DNA of 38,277 nt from Flavobacteriaceae bacterium (GTDB lineage Bacteria; Bacteroidota; Bacteroidia; Flavobacteriales; Flavobacteriaceae). Within the stretch, counting starts at the first letter, position 1. Every line of letters starts with the position of its first letter. Of the stretch, positions 1 to 8,263 are shown piece after piece. The stretch is from NCBI GenBank assembly GCA_009827225.1, contig WUAI01000032.1:1-38277 (forward strand), written 5' to 3'. The notes under the pieces were generated by a model. The model was not told the origin of the DNA. It made no database searches and was given only the letters and a program-made list of their open reading frames with translations. Made by a program: the position numbers and the translations under genes.

Positions 1-29
1 GAAAAAAATTGCTATGAAAAAGAAAAATT

Positions 30-50
30 ATCGCTTCTAAGACAAGCGAT
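30..50 (-). terminator. Putative terminator of grpE-dnaJ
   Basis: A 7-bp perfect stem (ATCGCTT/AAGCGAT, 7-nt loop) lies 40 nt downstream of the dnaJ stop. Read on the minus strand it is followed by a T-rich tract. This fits a rho-independent terminator for the minus-strand pair. Confidence 0.6.
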
Positions 51-89
51 GTTCAAATATAAGTAAAAAATTAAATAATCGTCCACAAA

Positions 90-1202
90 TTATGAAAACA
101 TATCCTTTACCTTTTCAAAAAACGATTTATCCTCTTTTTCAGGTTTTGGTTCAAAATGTTCGTCATCCCTCATTTTTTCAAAGAATTCACGTTGTTCTTT
201 GGTCAAATCTTTTGGTGTCCAGACATTTACATGTACCAGTAAATCCCCAACTCCGTATCCATTAATGCTTGGAATACCTTTTTTACGCAGGCGAAGGATT
301 TTTCCACTTTGAGTACCCGCGTCTATTTTAATACGTACTTTTCCTGTAACAGTCTCTATTTCCTTAGAAGTTCCCAATACAGCATCCGAATAACTGATAT
401 ACAGGTCGTAATGCAAATTATCACCCTCGCGCTGTAAATTAGGATGTGCTTCTACTTCGATAGCTACCAGCAAATCACCTGCAATTCCATTACCCGGGGC
501 ATCGTTCCCTTTGCCGCTCACTTTTAGCTGCATGCCATCCACTACTCCGGCCGGAATCTTGATAGAAACCGTTTCTTCTTCAGCAATGAGCCCGAAAGCA
601 TCAGCCCCTGCAGGCGCGTTATCTATAACTTCTCCAGTCCCTTTACAAGTTCCGCAGGTAGTCGCCGTTTGCATCCTACCCAATATCGTATTCTGTATTT
701 TGGTGACCTGTCCATGTCCGTTACAGGTAGGACAAGTTTTATAGGTGGTTCCGGGAGCGACTTTCTTGCGCTTTACCTTGATCTTCTTATCCACACCATT
801 CGCAACTTCCTCCAGGGTAAGTTTTACGCGTATACGAAGATTGCTTCCTTTTACCCGACCTCTTTGGGCTCCTCCAAATCCGCCGAACCCTCCAAAACCA
901 CCACCAAAAGCACTTCCGAAGATATCTCCAAACTGGCTGAATATGTCGTCCATATTCATACCACCGCCAAAACCGCCACCTTCGAATGCCTGATGACCAA
1001 ACTGATCGTATCTGGCTTTCTTATCGGGATCACTCAGTACTTCGTAGGCTTCCGCAGCTTTTTTAAACATCTCTTCAGCCTTCGCATCTCCGGGATTTTT
1101 ATCAGGATGGAATTCGATCGCTTTTTTACGATAGGCCTTCTTTATCTCTGAAGCCGTCGCATTTTTCGAAACTCCTAATATGTCGTAGTAATCTTCCTTC
1201 AT
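90..1202 (-). CDS. dnaJ: Molecular chaperone DnaJ (Hsp40), short zinc-finger form
   Basis: 370-residue cytosolic co-chaperone that stimulates DnaK ATPase and delivers unfolded clients. The J domain (about 1-70) carries HPD at 32-34. A Gly/Phe-rich region follows (about 74-112), then the substrate-binding domain with GDLLVAIEV-type strands, and a C-terminal end [10 protein letters not shown] typical of flavobacterial DnaJ. Only two CxxCxGxG motifs are present (157-164 and 183-190) where classical DnaJ has four. By alignment with E. coli DnaJ these are motifs 2 and 3, the zinc centre II pair, so centre I (motifs 1 and 4) is absent. It lies directly downstream of grpE on the same strand with one base between them, so the two are probably co-transcribed. 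Identification is firm. Confidence 0.97.
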   Translation of the reverse strand: MKEDYYDILGVSKNATASEIKKAYRKKAIEFHPDKNPGDAKAEEMFKKAAEAYEVLSDPDKKARYDQFGHQAFEGGGFGGGMNMDDIFSQFGDIFGSAFGGGFGGFGGFGGAQRGRVKGSNLRIRVKLTLEEVANGVDKKIKVKRKKVAPGTTYKTCPTCNGHGQVTKIQNTILGRMQTATTCGTCKGTGEVIDNAPAGADAFGLIAEEETVSIKIPAGVVDGMQLKVSGKGNDAPGNGIAGDLLVAIEVEAHPNLQREGDNLHYDLYISYSDAVLGTSKEIETVTGKVRIKIDAGTQSGKILRLRKKGIPSINGYGVGDLLVHVNVWTPKDLTKEQREFFEKMRDDEHFEPKPEKEDKSFFEKVKDMFS

Positions 1203-1203
1203 C

Positions 1204-1746
1204 TTATTGTCCTATAACCACTTTCGGATAACGTATGATCTTGTCGCCCAGGGTGTAACCCTTTTCAATCACATCGATGATCTTTCCTTTCATATCATCA
1301 GTGGGTGCAGGAATCTGGGTTACCGCTTCATGGTGATCGGCATTAAATACCTGGCCCGGCTCCGTTTCAATAGGTTCGAGGCCTTTCTGTTTTAAAGTTT
1401 CCTTGAATTTATTGCTGATGAGAGCAATACCTTTTAAATGATCATCGTCTGTCTTTTCGATCTCCTTCAGCGCACGGTCAAAATCATCGAGAATGGGCAA
1501 CAAGGCAGTCATCACATCCTGGCTGGCCGTTTTGAACAATTCGATACGCTCTTTACCGGTTCTACGCTTGTAATTCTCAAATTCAGCAAACAAACGCAAA
1601 TAACGATCCTTTTCGGTCTCAAGTGCAGACTCTAATTCAACCATCTTATCTTTTGAATCCTTTTTTGAAGATTTTTTAGAAGCCGACTTCTTTTCGGTTG
1701 CCTTTTCTTCTGTAATTGTCTCTTCTGAACTAGATTTCTTACTCAT
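1204..1746 (-). CDS. grpE: Nucleotide exchange factor GrpE
   Basis: 180-residue DnaK nucleotide exchange factor. A Lys/Glu/Ser-rich disordered N terminus (about 1-40) leads into a long coiled coil with the family motif [10 protein letters not shown]. The C-terminal beta domain ends in [22 protein letters not shown]-like sequence, part of the GrpE signature. The frame is open upstream to 1815, but I chose the ATG at 1746 because a TACTTTTG -7 element lies between the two, and residues upstream of MSKKS do not resemble GrpE. It is followed by dnaJ in the same operon. Confidence 0.96.
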   Translation of the reverse strand: MSKKSSSEETITEEKATEKKSASKKSSKKDSKDKMVELESALETEKDRYLRLFAEFENYKRRTGKERIELFKTASQDVMTALLPILDDFDRALKEIEKTDDDHLKGIALISNKFKETLKQKGLEPIETEPGQVFNADHHEAVTQIPAPTDDMKGKIIDVIEKGYTLGDKIIRYPKVVIGQ

Positions 1747-1783
1747 AGATGAATTCGATTTATTCGTTAATTTCTCAAGGGTG

Positions 1784-1816
1784 CAAAAGTACTGCCAATT
1801 CTTCGAAAATGTCAAA
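1784..1816 (-). promoter_or_regulatory. Promoter of grpE-dnaJ
   Basis: On the minus strand a TTTG (1816-1813) precedes TACTTTTG (1791-1784) with a 21-bp spacer. This matches the Bacteroidota TTTG/TAnnTTTG promoter, with a slightly long spacer. Its position supports the grpE start at 1746. Confidence 0.5.
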
Positions 1817-1848
1817 ATGTCATTGCTTTATTTAGTATTAATTTAAGA

Positions 1849-1876
1849 TTGAATTAATCCAAAGCGAATAAATTTG
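1849..1876 (+). promoter_or_regulatory. Promoter of the YceI lipoprotein gene
   Basis: TTG (1849-1851), a 17-bp spacer and TAAATTTG (1869-1876) form a near-consensus Bacteroidota promoter. The ATG lies 23 nt downstream of the -7 element. Confidence 0.65.
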
Positions 1877-1899
1877 CGGGAACCTTAAACGTAAAAAAC

Positions 1900-2568
1900 A
1901 TGAAAAAACACATTTTGAACATAGCATTGGTGGCTTTTATCGCTTCCGGAGCTGTGGCTTGCAAGGAAAAAGAAGAAAAAACCGAAACTACTGAAACTAC
2001 TGAAGTTGCTGAAAACACTGGAGTTACCGCCGATTTCAACGTGAATGTTGATGAGTCAACTATCGAATGGAAAGGTTCAAAACCACTTGGTAGTCATAAT
2101 GGTACGATCAATCTTGCATCCGGAACTTTTTCGGTAAAAGATGGATCCCCTGAAGCGGGTAAAGTATCTATCGACATGAACTCGATCGCTGATCTGGATC
2201 TTGAAGGAGAGATGAAAGAAAGTCTGGAAGCTCACTTAAAAGGAACTGTTGAAGGGAAAGAGGGAGACTTTTTCAATGTAACTGAATTCCCATTTGCAAA
2301 TTTTCAACTTACCGGGATTACTACAGAAAACGATCAGACCATCGTTCACGGTGACCTTACGATCAGAGATAAAACGAATCCGGTTTCATTCCCGGCAGCT
2401 ATTTCCGTAGATGACTATAAAATGACACTGAATAGTGAAACTTTTACCATCGACCGAACTCAATGGGGTGTTAACTTCGGATCTAAGTCAATCTTTGATA
2501 ATCTGGGTGATAAATTTATCGATGACGAGATTGAATTGACGATTTCAGTGGTGGCGAATAAGAGCTAA
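1900..2568 (+). CDS. YceI-family lipoprotein
   Basis: 222-residue exported protein. A signal peptide with lipobox ends at Cys21 (SGAVAC), followed by an acidic, Thr/Glu-rich tether (about 22-45) and a YceI-like lipocalin-fold domain. Visible family features are the start VDESTIEWKGSKPLGSHNG, the FPFANFQLT strand, the GDLTIRDKTNPVSFP hairpin and the IDRTQWGVNFGS stretch. YceI proteins bind isoprenoid or other lipid ligands in the periplasm, but the ligand here cannot be read from sequence. It has its own promoter and a bidirectional terminator downstream, so it is monocistronic. Confidence 0.92.
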   Translation: MKKHILNIALVAFIASGAVACKEKEEKTETTETTEVAENTGVTADFNVNVDESTIEWKGSKPLGSHNGTINLASGTFSVKDGSPEAGKVSIDMNSIADLDLEGEMKESLEAHLKGTVEGKEGDFFNVTEFPFANFQLTGITTENDQTIVHGDLTIRDKTNPVSFPAAISVDDYKMTLNSETFTIDRTQWGVNFGSKSIFDNLGDKFIDDEIELTISVVANKS

Positions 2569-2587
2569 GTCCATCCTAACATAAATC

Positions 2588-2616
2588 AAAAAAGGCGGAA
2601 CATTCCGCCTTTTTTT
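2588..2616. terminator. Bidirectional rho-independent terminator
   Basis: Stem GGCGGAA/TTCCGCC (2594-2600 and 2603-2609) is flanked by A6 on the left and T7 on the right, so it can terminate both the YceI gene and the converging epimerase gene. The T tract runs just into the end of the minus-strand gene. Confidence 0.85.
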
Positions 2617-3517
2617 ATAGTAGATTTTCTATTGCTTTTTCAAGATTGACATATTCAAATCGATAACCACTTTCTTCTATTTTAGAAGCACTCACCAGCT
2701 GACTTTCCAAGACCAAAGATGCCATTTCTCCCAACATAAGTTTCAGTACGAACGACGGAACATTTGGCAACCACAAAGGCTTCTTAAGATGTGAAGCAAT
2801 TACTTTTGTCATTTTCTTGTTGGTAACCGGACCTCCGCACACCCCATTGAATACCCCTTCCTGTCTTGACTTAAGAAGATGCAGGTAGATTCCAGCTATG
2901 TCAGAAATATGGATCCAGGACTGCCATTGATCTCCACTTCCTAAAGCAGCGCCCATTCCCATTTTTATGGGTTTTACGATTTTCTCCAGAGCACCACCTT
3001 CCGAAGACAACACAATTCCGGTCCTCACGATACTCACAGGAATATTCAGTTTGCTAAAGTCATAGGCAGCCTTCTCCCATTCCACCACAACCTGGGCGAG
3101 AAAGGATTCTCCGGCTGTATCATATGATTCGTCGTATAGCTTGGTTTTAGAACTAGGATAAAAGCTAATGCCACTGGCAGAAATATAATGGGATACCGAA
3201 TGATCCATTTTCGCAAGTGAATCTCTTATCACCTGTGCTGTTTGAAGTCGGCTTTGAAGAATGATTTCTTTATAGGCTTTGGTCCATTTTTTGGAAACCG
3301 TGGCCCCGGCAAGATTGACAATAGCTGTCACACCATCGAATGCTGCAAGATCGATTTCGCCCGAGGTTGGGTTCCAATAAAATCCCTTTGCTCCTTCAAT
3401 ACTGTCCAGTTGGTTCTTTCTTGTCGATAAGAAATGTACCGGAATACCGGATTCATGGCATTGAACGATGATTTCCTTGCCAATCAACCCTGTAGCACCG
3501 GCAATTAATACTTTCAT
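2615..3517 (-). CDS. TIGR01777-family NAD(P)-binding epimerase-like protein
   Basis: 300-residue protein of the extended short-chain dehydrogenase/reductase superfamily (TIGR01777, E. coli YfcH-like). The N-terminal Rossmann motif GATGLIG (7-13) supplies GxxGxxG. Further family landmarks are VNLAGA, SASGISFYPS around the catalytic-type region, and a C-terminal DUF1731-like segment (PLWLPNVPSFVLKLMLGEM). The substrate of this subfamily is not established. It converges with the YceI gene over a shared terminator. No upstream partner is on the same strand within 90 bp. Confidence 0.9.
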   Translation of the reverse strand: MKVLIAGATGLIGKEIIVQCHESGIPVHFLSTRKNQLDSIEGAKGFYWNPTSGEIDLAAFDGVTAIVNLAGATVSKKWTKAYKEIILQSRLQTAQVIRDSLAKMDHSVSHYISASGISFYPSSKTKLYDESYDTAGESFLAQVVVEWEKAAYDFSKLNIPVSIVRTGIVLSSEGGALEKIVKPIKMGMGAALGSGDQWQSWIHISDIAGIYLHLLKSRQEGVFNGVCGGPVTNKKMTKVIASHLKKPLWLPNVPSFVLKLMLGEMASLVLESQLVSASKIEESGYRFEYVNLEKAIENLL

Positions 3518-3613
3518 TTTAGCTGCAATTTTTCGTAAAGGTAAGTTCCTGAAAACGAATGAACAGGGTTATTAACTCGAAATTGGGAAGATAAGACCGC
3601 ATTTAACTACAAA

Positions 3614-4297
3614 TTAAGGAAGCATTTTGGTTGCTCTTAACATTTCACGTTTCCCCGGAGGACCCGGAATTCGCTCCACTTTAAATCCCGCCGCCTGCAT
3701 GGCGCGCCTTACACTTCCTTTGGCCGAATAGGTAGTCAACACACCCGGATTCTTCAACGCCTTGAACATGTTATGGAAAATTTCTTCCGTCCAAAGATCA
3801 GGCTGCACTCTGGGTCCGAAGGCATCAAAATAAATAATGTCATATTGTTGTACTGCTGAAATTTCAGAAAAAAACATCTTCGACTTTTTAAGATGAAATC
3901 GATCTGAAATCTGCGCCTCTTCTTCCCAGGGAGTGGTATGTAAATTCAGAAATAATGATTCCGAAGCACTCAGCAATTCAGCATAATTCAGCTTTTCTAC
4001 TTCCGCCATTTCTACCGGATACGCCTCGATTCCGTGGTAATGAATTGGAACCTTCAAATGTGAAGCAAGCAAAGCACTTAAAAAAGCGTTTAGGCCGGTA
4101 CCAAAGCCAACCTCAAGGATATGTATCTGTGAAGAATCCTCTCCAGAATAATTATTGAGAAAATGTTCCAGTCCACTTTGAATGAAAACATGTTTCGCTT
4201 CATTCAAGGCGCCGTGTTTAGAATGATATTGTTCGTTCCATTCCGGGAGATGAATGGTATAGGAGCCGTCTCCCGTTTTAAGGAACTCGCGTTTCAA
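3614..4297 (-). CDS. mnmD: tRNA (5-methylaminomethyl-2-thiouridine)(34)-methyltransferase, MnmD type
   Basis: 227-residue stand-alone version of the methyltransferase half of MnmC, acting on the wobble uridine of tRNAs. The N-terminal motif YTIHLPEWNEQYHSKHGA is diagnostic of the family. The SAM-binding loop is LEVGFGTGLNAF, and YFDAFGP is a conserved active-site strand. The FAD oxidoreductase half of MnmC is absent, as is usual for MnmD. The start codon is TTG, one base after the TAA of the upstream DUF4920 gene, so translation is probably coupled. No alternative ATG precedes the conserved N terminus. Confidence 0.92.
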   Translation of the reverse strand: MKREFLKTGDGSYTIHLPEWNEQYHSKHGALNEAKHVFIQSGLEHFLNNYSGEDSSQIHILEVGFGTGLNAFLSALLASHLKVPIHYHGIEAYPVEMAEVEKLNYAELLSASESLFLNLHTTPWEEEAQISDRFHLKKSKMFFSEISAVQQYDIIYFDAFGPRVQPDLWTEEIFHNMFKALKNPGVLTTYSAKGSVRRAMQAAGFKVERIPGPPGKREMLRATKMLP

Positions 4298-4298
4298 C

Positions 4299-4817
4299 TT
4301 ATTGTTTTTCAGGGATTAACACACCGTGAGACAAGAAGGATAAAGATAACTCGGGCTCGGTAATGGCATCAATTTCTTCCTGGGTTTTTCCGGCGTCTTC
4401 GGCAAAGTGCTTCAAATCTTCAACGCTGGTTTCCTCCACGAAGGCTTTCCCGGCAACGATCACATCCTGTCCGGCGATATCTTTCGGCATGAAGAAGCCA
4501 TAATCCTTAAATCTAACAAAAGACTCCTTGTCGCCCATATTGAGTCGCATCCAGCATCCTTTATTCTGGCAAACACTGTTTACTTCCGAAGTAAACTTTA
4601 CATCCACCGTATCGCCCAACTTCATTCCCTGGTATTTTTCCATCATTTCGTCCTTTGACAATACACCTTCATCGTTTATTTTTTCTCCAAAAGAAGTATA
4701 AGCGTCCTGGGTTTCCATTTCATTTTGGTTTTCGGCAACTTCCGTATTTTCTTCGTTGTTATTTTTACAAGCGAAAAGTACGGCCACAATCATTGATAAG
4801 TATAGAATTTTCTTCAT
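4299..4817 (-). CDS. DUF4920 lipoprotein
   Basis: 172-residue exported protein. The signal peptide ends at a lipobox (VAVLFAC, Cys17), followed by an Asn/Glu-rich linker and a DUF4920 domain with the characteristic CQNKGCWM cysteine motif and VRFKDYGFFMPKD. Family function is unknown. The paired cysteines and OB-like strand pattern suggest metal or redox binding, which is inference. It is directly upstream of mnmD and divergent from ilvE, with the ilvE promoter in the gap. Confidence 0.88.
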   Translation of the reverse strand: MKKILYLSMIVAVLFACKNNNEENTEVAENQNEMETQDAYTSFGEKINDEGVLSKDEMMEKYQGMKLGDTVDVKFTSEVNSVCQNKGCWMRLNMGDKESFVRFKDYGFFMPKDIAGQDVIVAGKAFVEETSVEDLKHFAEDAGKTQEEIDAITEPELSLSFLSHGVLIPEKQ

Positions 4818-4896
4818 GTGATTAGAAATTTGAGTAGAATTATAATATACTGCAATTTTATGAAATTTTTAGATTTTAAATGGTCTAAATTTTGCC

Positions 4897-4904
4897 TAAT
4901 TTTG
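4897..4904 (+). promoter_or_regulatory. -7 element of the ilvE promoter
   Basis: TAATTTTG is a perfect TAnnTTTG, 17 bp upstream of the ATG at 4922. It overlaps the only alternative upstream start (TTG at 4892), which is thereby excluded. Confidence 0.6.
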
Positions 4905-4921
4905 ACCCGAAATACAATTCT

Positions 4922-5992
4922 ATGAGCCTGACCACCACACCTGTAATCTCTGTTGAAAAAACCAGTCAATCGAAAATCGAGAATGTAGATTTTAGCAACC
5001 TGGTATTTGGCAAGGTGTTTACTGATCATATGTTTGAGTGCGAATTCAAGAACGGGCACTGGCAAAATGCCAGTATTCGGCCTTATGGTCCGTTGGAAAT
5101 TGATCCTTCGGCCAAAGTATTTCATTACGGGCAGGCCGTATTTGAAGGCATGAAAGCATATAAGGACGAAGACGGTTCTGTCTTTTTATTCCGCCCTGAC
5201 GAAAATATAAAACGTATCAATCGCAGTTCGAAACGACTTGCGATCCCTGAATTCCCGGAAGAATTATTTTTCCAGGCGTTGCATCAATTGATTGAACTGG
5301 ATAAAGAGTGGATCAAACCGGGCCTAGGTAATTCCTTATATATTCGTCCTTTCGTGATCGCAACCGAAAATTGCGTTTCGGCCTCCCCTTCCGATTCCTA
5401 TAAATTCATCATTATCCTCTCCCCGGCGCAGGCCTATTATACTGGAGAGGTGAAAGTGGTATTTGCTGAAAAATACAGCCGTGCCGCCGACGGTGGTGTG
5501 GGATATGCCAAGGCAGCCGGGAACTATGCGGCTCAATTCTATCCTACTAATTTGGCTAAAGAAAAAGGATTTCAGCAGGTGGTTTGGACCGATGCCAATG
5601 AACACAAATATCTGGAGGAAGCGGGAACCATGAATGTATTTTTCAGGGTGAATAATACCCTGCTCACCGCCCCTACCAACGACCGAATTCTTGACGGGGT
5701 AACTCGTAAAAGTGTGATTGCGTTGGCGAGAAGAAATGGTGTGGACTTAGAAGTACGGCCGGTAACGGTTGACGAGATTGTGACCGCTGCAAAACAAGGT
5801 CATCTTAAAGAAATTTTTGGAGCCGGAACTGCCGCTGTGATTAGTCCGGTGAGTGGGTTTAGTTATAAGGATATTACCTATGACTTACCGCTACAGGAGG
5901 ATTCATTCGCCGCCAAATTCAAAAAGGAGCTTACCGAAATACAGCACAATTTGGCTGAAGATCCCTTTGGATGGCGCTATAAGGTGATGTAA
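4922..5992 (+). CDS. ilvE: Branched-chain amino acid aminotransferase (class IV)
   Basis: 356-residue PLP enzyme catalysing the final transamination in Leu/Ile/Val synthesis and the first step of their breakdown. Visible features are PLEIDPSAKVFHYGQAVFEGMKAY-type substrate-loop sequence, the PLP lysine K197 in YAKAAGNYAAQ, the EEAGTMNVFF strand and the GAGTAAVISPV phosphate-binding loop. Length and motifs fit the eukaryote/Bacteroidota BCAT type. The start at 4922 is chosen because the longer frame begins inside the promoter. It ends 2 bp from the stop of the converging gene (TAA-TA-TTA). Confidence 0.96.
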   Translation: MSLTTTPVISVEKTSQSKIENVDFSNLVFGKVFTDHMFECEFKNGHWQNASIRPYGPLEIDPSAKVFHYGQAVFEGMKAYKDEDGSVFLFRPDENIKRINRSSKRLAIPEFPEELFFQALHQLIELDKEWIKPGLGNSLYIRPFVIATENCVSASPSDSYKFIIILSPAQAYYTGEVKVVFAEKYSRAADGGVGYAKAAGNYAAQFYPTNLAKEKGFQQVVWTDANEHKYLEEAGTMNVFFRVNNTLLTAPTNDRILDGVTRKSVIALARRNGVDLEVRPVTVDEIVTAAKQGHLKEIFGAGTAAVISPVSGFSYKDITYDLPLQEDSFAAKFKKELTEIQHNLAEDPFGWRYKVM

Positions 5993-5994
5993 TA

Positions 5995-6381
5995 TTAACG
6001 GTTCAGGATTTCTTCGATGTTGGGCTTGAAGTAGTTGGGCCCTTTCAATACTTTTCCATCTTCTCGGTATATGGGTTTGCCATCGGCTCCCAGTTTACTC
6101 ATATTACTACGCTGAATTTCGTTGAAAACTTCTTCGATCTTATGTTGCATGCCATGTTCTATGATGGTTCCACAAAGGATGTATAGCATATCACCCAGTG
6201 CATCTGCAACCTCCACAAGGTCACCTTCGTTTGCCGCTTCCAGGTATTCTTCATTTTCCTCTCTCATGAGTTTATAACGCAACAGGTTTTTGGCTTCGCC
6301 CAGGTTGGCAGTAGGGTTATTTTTAATGCCTAAACCGAAGGCAGCATGGAATTCATGAACTGCGGCAATTTTATTCTTCAT
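5995..6381 (-). CDS. MazG-like / PRA-PH-like nucleotide pyrophosphohydrolase
   Basis: 128-residue all-alpha NTP pyrophosphatase-superfamily protein. The metal-binding pattern is REENEEY (ExxE type) followed by VADALGDMLY, where the second helix supplies E and D ligands. The conserved tail SNMSKLGADGKPIYREDGKVLKGPNYF resembles phage- and Bacteroidota-type phosphoribosyl-ATP pyrophosphohydrolase-like proteins. Exact substrate is unknown; house-cleaning of noncanonical nucleotides is the usual role. The ATG at 6381 fits the family start better than the upstream codon. It is divergent from a small membrane-protein gene. Confidence 0.88.
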   Translation of the reverse strand: MKNKIAAVHEFHAAFGLGIKNNPTANLGEAKNLLRYKLMREENEEYLEAANEGDLVEVADALGDMLYILCGTIIEHGMQHKIEEVFNEIQRSNMSKLGADGKPIYREDGKVLKGPNYFKPNIEEILNR

Positions 6382-6399
6382 AGTATGGTTTTTAGATCG

Positions 6400-6407
6400 T
6401 ATTTTTG
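6400..6407 (+). promoter_or_regulatory. -7 element before the small membrane protein gene
   Basis: TATTTTTG matches TAnnTTTG and lies 23 bp upstream of the ATG at 6431. It makes the GTG at 6410 an unlikely start. Confidence 0.5.
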
Positions 6408-6430
6408 TTGTGGGTAAAGCTACACATTTT

Positions 6431-6619
6431 ATGATTTCCACCGGACAATTAATTTTCGCGATTTGCTTTTTTGTAGCCTTTGTGATTATTATTGTTTTTA
6501 GCTATCGACGGGATAAAAAGTTGCACAGCAAGTATTATAAGGGAAGTATATGGGTACTAGTGGGCTTTATCGTTTTCGTCCTTTTATTGGTGGCCGCCAA
6601 ACTCTATCTAAAGGAGTAA
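6431..6619 (+). CDS. Small two-helix inner-membrane protein
   Basis: 62-residue protein with two predicted transmembrane helices (about 7-25 and 40-58) separated by a basic, hydrophilic loop (YRRDKKLHSKYYKG), suggesting a hairpin with the loop in the cytosol. I recognise similar short proteins in flavobacterial genomes but know no function. The ATG at 6431 is preferred over the GTG at 6410 on the basis of the -7 element. It is probably a single-gene unit, divergent from the MazG-like gene. Confidence 0.72.
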   Translation: MISTGQLIFAICFFVAFVIIIVFSYRRDKKLHSKYYKGSIWVLVGFIVFVLLLVAAKLYLKE

Positions 6620-6639
6620 CCCTACACTTTTTATATACG

Positions 6640-6760
6640 ACAAAAATAGTTTTAAAGCAAATTGGAAACTTGGAATTTTCCGTCTAACTTCACGTGCCAA
6701 GTCCCAAGTTTTAATAGATTCGATCGCCATTTGCATTTTGTTTCCCCTTTTGTTTTGGTA
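6640..6760 (-). pseudogene. Possible remnant of a four-helix-bundle (S23-type) protein gene
   Basis: On the minus strand a short frame encodes MAIESIKTWDLAREVRRKI, which resembles the first helix of four-helix-bundle proteins related to 23S rRNA intervening-sequence proteins. The rest of that family is missing: the frame continues for only about 25 residues of unrelated-looking sequence. The segment also contains an inverted repeat (AAACTTGG 6666-6673 with CCAAGTTT 6704-6711). The match is short and from memory, so this is tentative. Confidence 0.22.
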
Positions 6761-6767
6761 AAATAAT

Positions 6768-6785
6768 ATACCCGGTAATGGGTAT
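6768..6785 (+). promoter_or_regulatory. Palindromic operator site 1 (upstream of protease/TCS operon)
   Basis: ATACCC-GGTAAT-GGGTAT is a perfect 6-bp inverted repeat with a 6-bp spacer. Counting 22 bp from its right edge gives GATTTTTA (6808-6815), in register with the -7 positions at the two other copies. The operon's first ATG is at 6830. Confidence 0.75.
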
Positions 6786-6829
6786 GTTTTGGTAATGGAT
6801 ATTAATTGATTTTTACAAAAATTTGAATT

Positions 6830-7156
6830 ATGAGTGATCAAACACCTACCAAAGTAACCGCAGCCCAAATGTTAGTGATCGCAATGGTCATCTTTGTAGG
6901 GCTATTTCTTTATTTGGCTCTTGCTCCCAACAATAGCATGAGCGACGATTTGAAGCGACTAATAAGAGTTCTAACCGCATTAGCAGCTGGGGCGGTGAGT
7001 ATGTCATTGTCTGGAACTATTAATGTTGGAACACAGGAAAACAATGTTCAAACAATGGCTGAGAAAGCGCCCAAAATTACTGCTGCTGGATCGCTTGCGG
7101 TTTTTGTACTTGTTTATTTGGTGGATCCTTTACGCCAGGCAGCTTCAGAAGAATAA
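6830..7156 (+). CDS. Small membrane protein, first gene of the protease/two-component operon
   Basis: 108-residue protein with a short polar N terminus, a strong helix at about 14-31, a weaker Ala/Gly-rich helix at about 45-62 (LTALAAGAVSMSLSGTI) and a C-terminal helix at about 85-101. The order RxLTALAAGA, a loop, then GSLAVFVLVYLVDP resembles a membrane module I associate with various uncharacterised signalling or effector proteins, but I cannot name a family. Its TAA overlaps the ATG of the protease gene (TAATG). Membrane tethering or sensing for the protease is inference. Confidence 0.72.
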   Translation: MSDQTPTKVTAAQMLVIAMVIFVGLFLYLALAPNNSMSDDLKRLIRVLTALAAGAVSMSLSGTINVGTQENNVQTMAEKAPKITAAGSLAVFVLVYLVDPLRQAASEE

Positions 7157-8247
7157 TGACAGAAGATAAGGCACATAATACTCTGGAGGATTTCATCAAA
7201 AAAATGAAGGCCCCTGATAGCAATATCAGTTATGCCGCTATCGTCGCGGATCCTTTGGATGTAGAAAACTTCATTATTGAATATGGAACGTATGACGCTG
7301 GTGGCGGATTTTATTTTGAAACCGAACTCAATGATCAACAAACTGAAGATTTCAAAAACGAGCTTTTCTTGGAGTATGGCCTAAAGGAAAACACCAAGGA
7401 TTTCCGATCGGTTGTCACAAACTCTTCTGAAGGAAAATTGCTAAATCACCATCCTCTAAAGGAAAAAATAAGACCTCTTAAAGCAGGTATAAGCGTAAGC
7501 GATTTACGCTCAATTATGAAGTCCGGAACTTTAGGAATCCTTTTTTCGGTGCAAGAAAACACGAAAACCTATTTGTTGTCCAATATGCATGTTCTTGCAT
7601 ATTATAAAGAGGAAGCAGGAAGTTCTCTGAATCCTAAGAAAGAACAAGAAGAAATTGTACAACCGTCACGAAGCGACTCAGCAAATATAAATTACGAAAA
7701 CAGTCCATTTATAATAGGTAAAACAGTATGGAAACGATTTGATGGAATCATTGATGCAGCTGTCGCAGTGCTTTATAATGACGTAGTAAGTCTCGGAGGT
7801 TTTTTTAATGCCGAAATAGAACTAAACCCTTTTATTTACACACGTCTTAAATTGAATCGAACCGTAATAAAATACGGTCGTACTACAGGATTGACCGACG
7901 GTAAACTTATTTCAGTTAACGCTGCTATCAGGCTTGAAAACCCATATCCAACGGTGAATAGAGAAGGAAAATATATGGTCTTTACCGACCAGATCATGAC
8001 TTCGAATATGGCAGATCCTGGTGATTCCGGCAGTCTGCTAATCGACGAACAAAGAAAACAAGGCATTGGACTAACTTTTGCCGATATCAATTTCAACGAC
8101 AAAGCTTTATTATCACATAAAATTCGAAATTTTGACCCTCCAGGAAGGACCTTCCATAATAAACTTCAAAATATTATAACCGCTCTAGAAAAGGGCGATA
8201 ATTACGATGGTAACTCCCATCCTTTACATTTCAACCAATTTATTTAA
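7156..8247 (+). CDS. Trypsin-fold serine protease-like protein with intact triad
   Basis: 363-residue protein without a recognisable signal peptide. A roughly 110-residue N-terminal region of unknown fold precedes a chymotrypsin-fold domain. The triad can be placed as H145 (LSNMHVLA), D200 (DGIIDAAVAV) and S291 (DPGDSGSLL). The intervening YGRTTGLTDGKL stretch resembles Nal1-like and other intracellular trypsin-like proteins. Catalysis is therefore plausible; the substrate is unknown. It is translationally coupled to the membrane-protein gene before it and followed by an unknown gene, a histidine kinase and a response regulator, so a role in signal generation or an envelope/defence response is possible. 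GC content is lower than in flanking genes. Confidence 0.82.
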   Translation: MTEDKAHNTLEDFIKKMKAPDSNISYAAIVADPLDVENFIIEYGTYDAGGGFYFETELNDQQTEDFKNELFLEYGLKENTKDFRSVVTNSSEGKLLNHHPLKEKIRPLKAGISVSDLRSIMKSGTLGILFSVQENTKTYLLSNMHVLAYYKEEAGSSLNPKKEQEEIVQPSRSDSANINYENSPFIIGKTVWKRFDGIIDAAVAVLYNDVVSLGGFFNAEIELNPFIYTRLKLNRTVIKYGRTTGLTDGKLISVNAAIRLENPYPTVNREGKYMVFTDQIMTSNMADPGDSGSLLIDEQRKQGIGLTFADINFNDKALLSHKIRNFDPPGRTFHNKLQNIITALEKGDNYDGNSHPLHFNQFI

Positions 8248-8263
8248 ACTAAAAACAATTAAA

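Noticed and set aside
669-1151. Long plus-strand frame opposite dnaJ
   Set aside because: It is the antisense of a firmly identified gene and its translation resembles no protein; other long antisense frames (for example within icmF at 24012-24377) were rejected for the same reason.
4892-4921. N-terminal extension of ilvE starting at TTG 4892
   Set aside because: The extension overlaps the TAATTTTG -7 element, so it would not be transcribed from that promoter.
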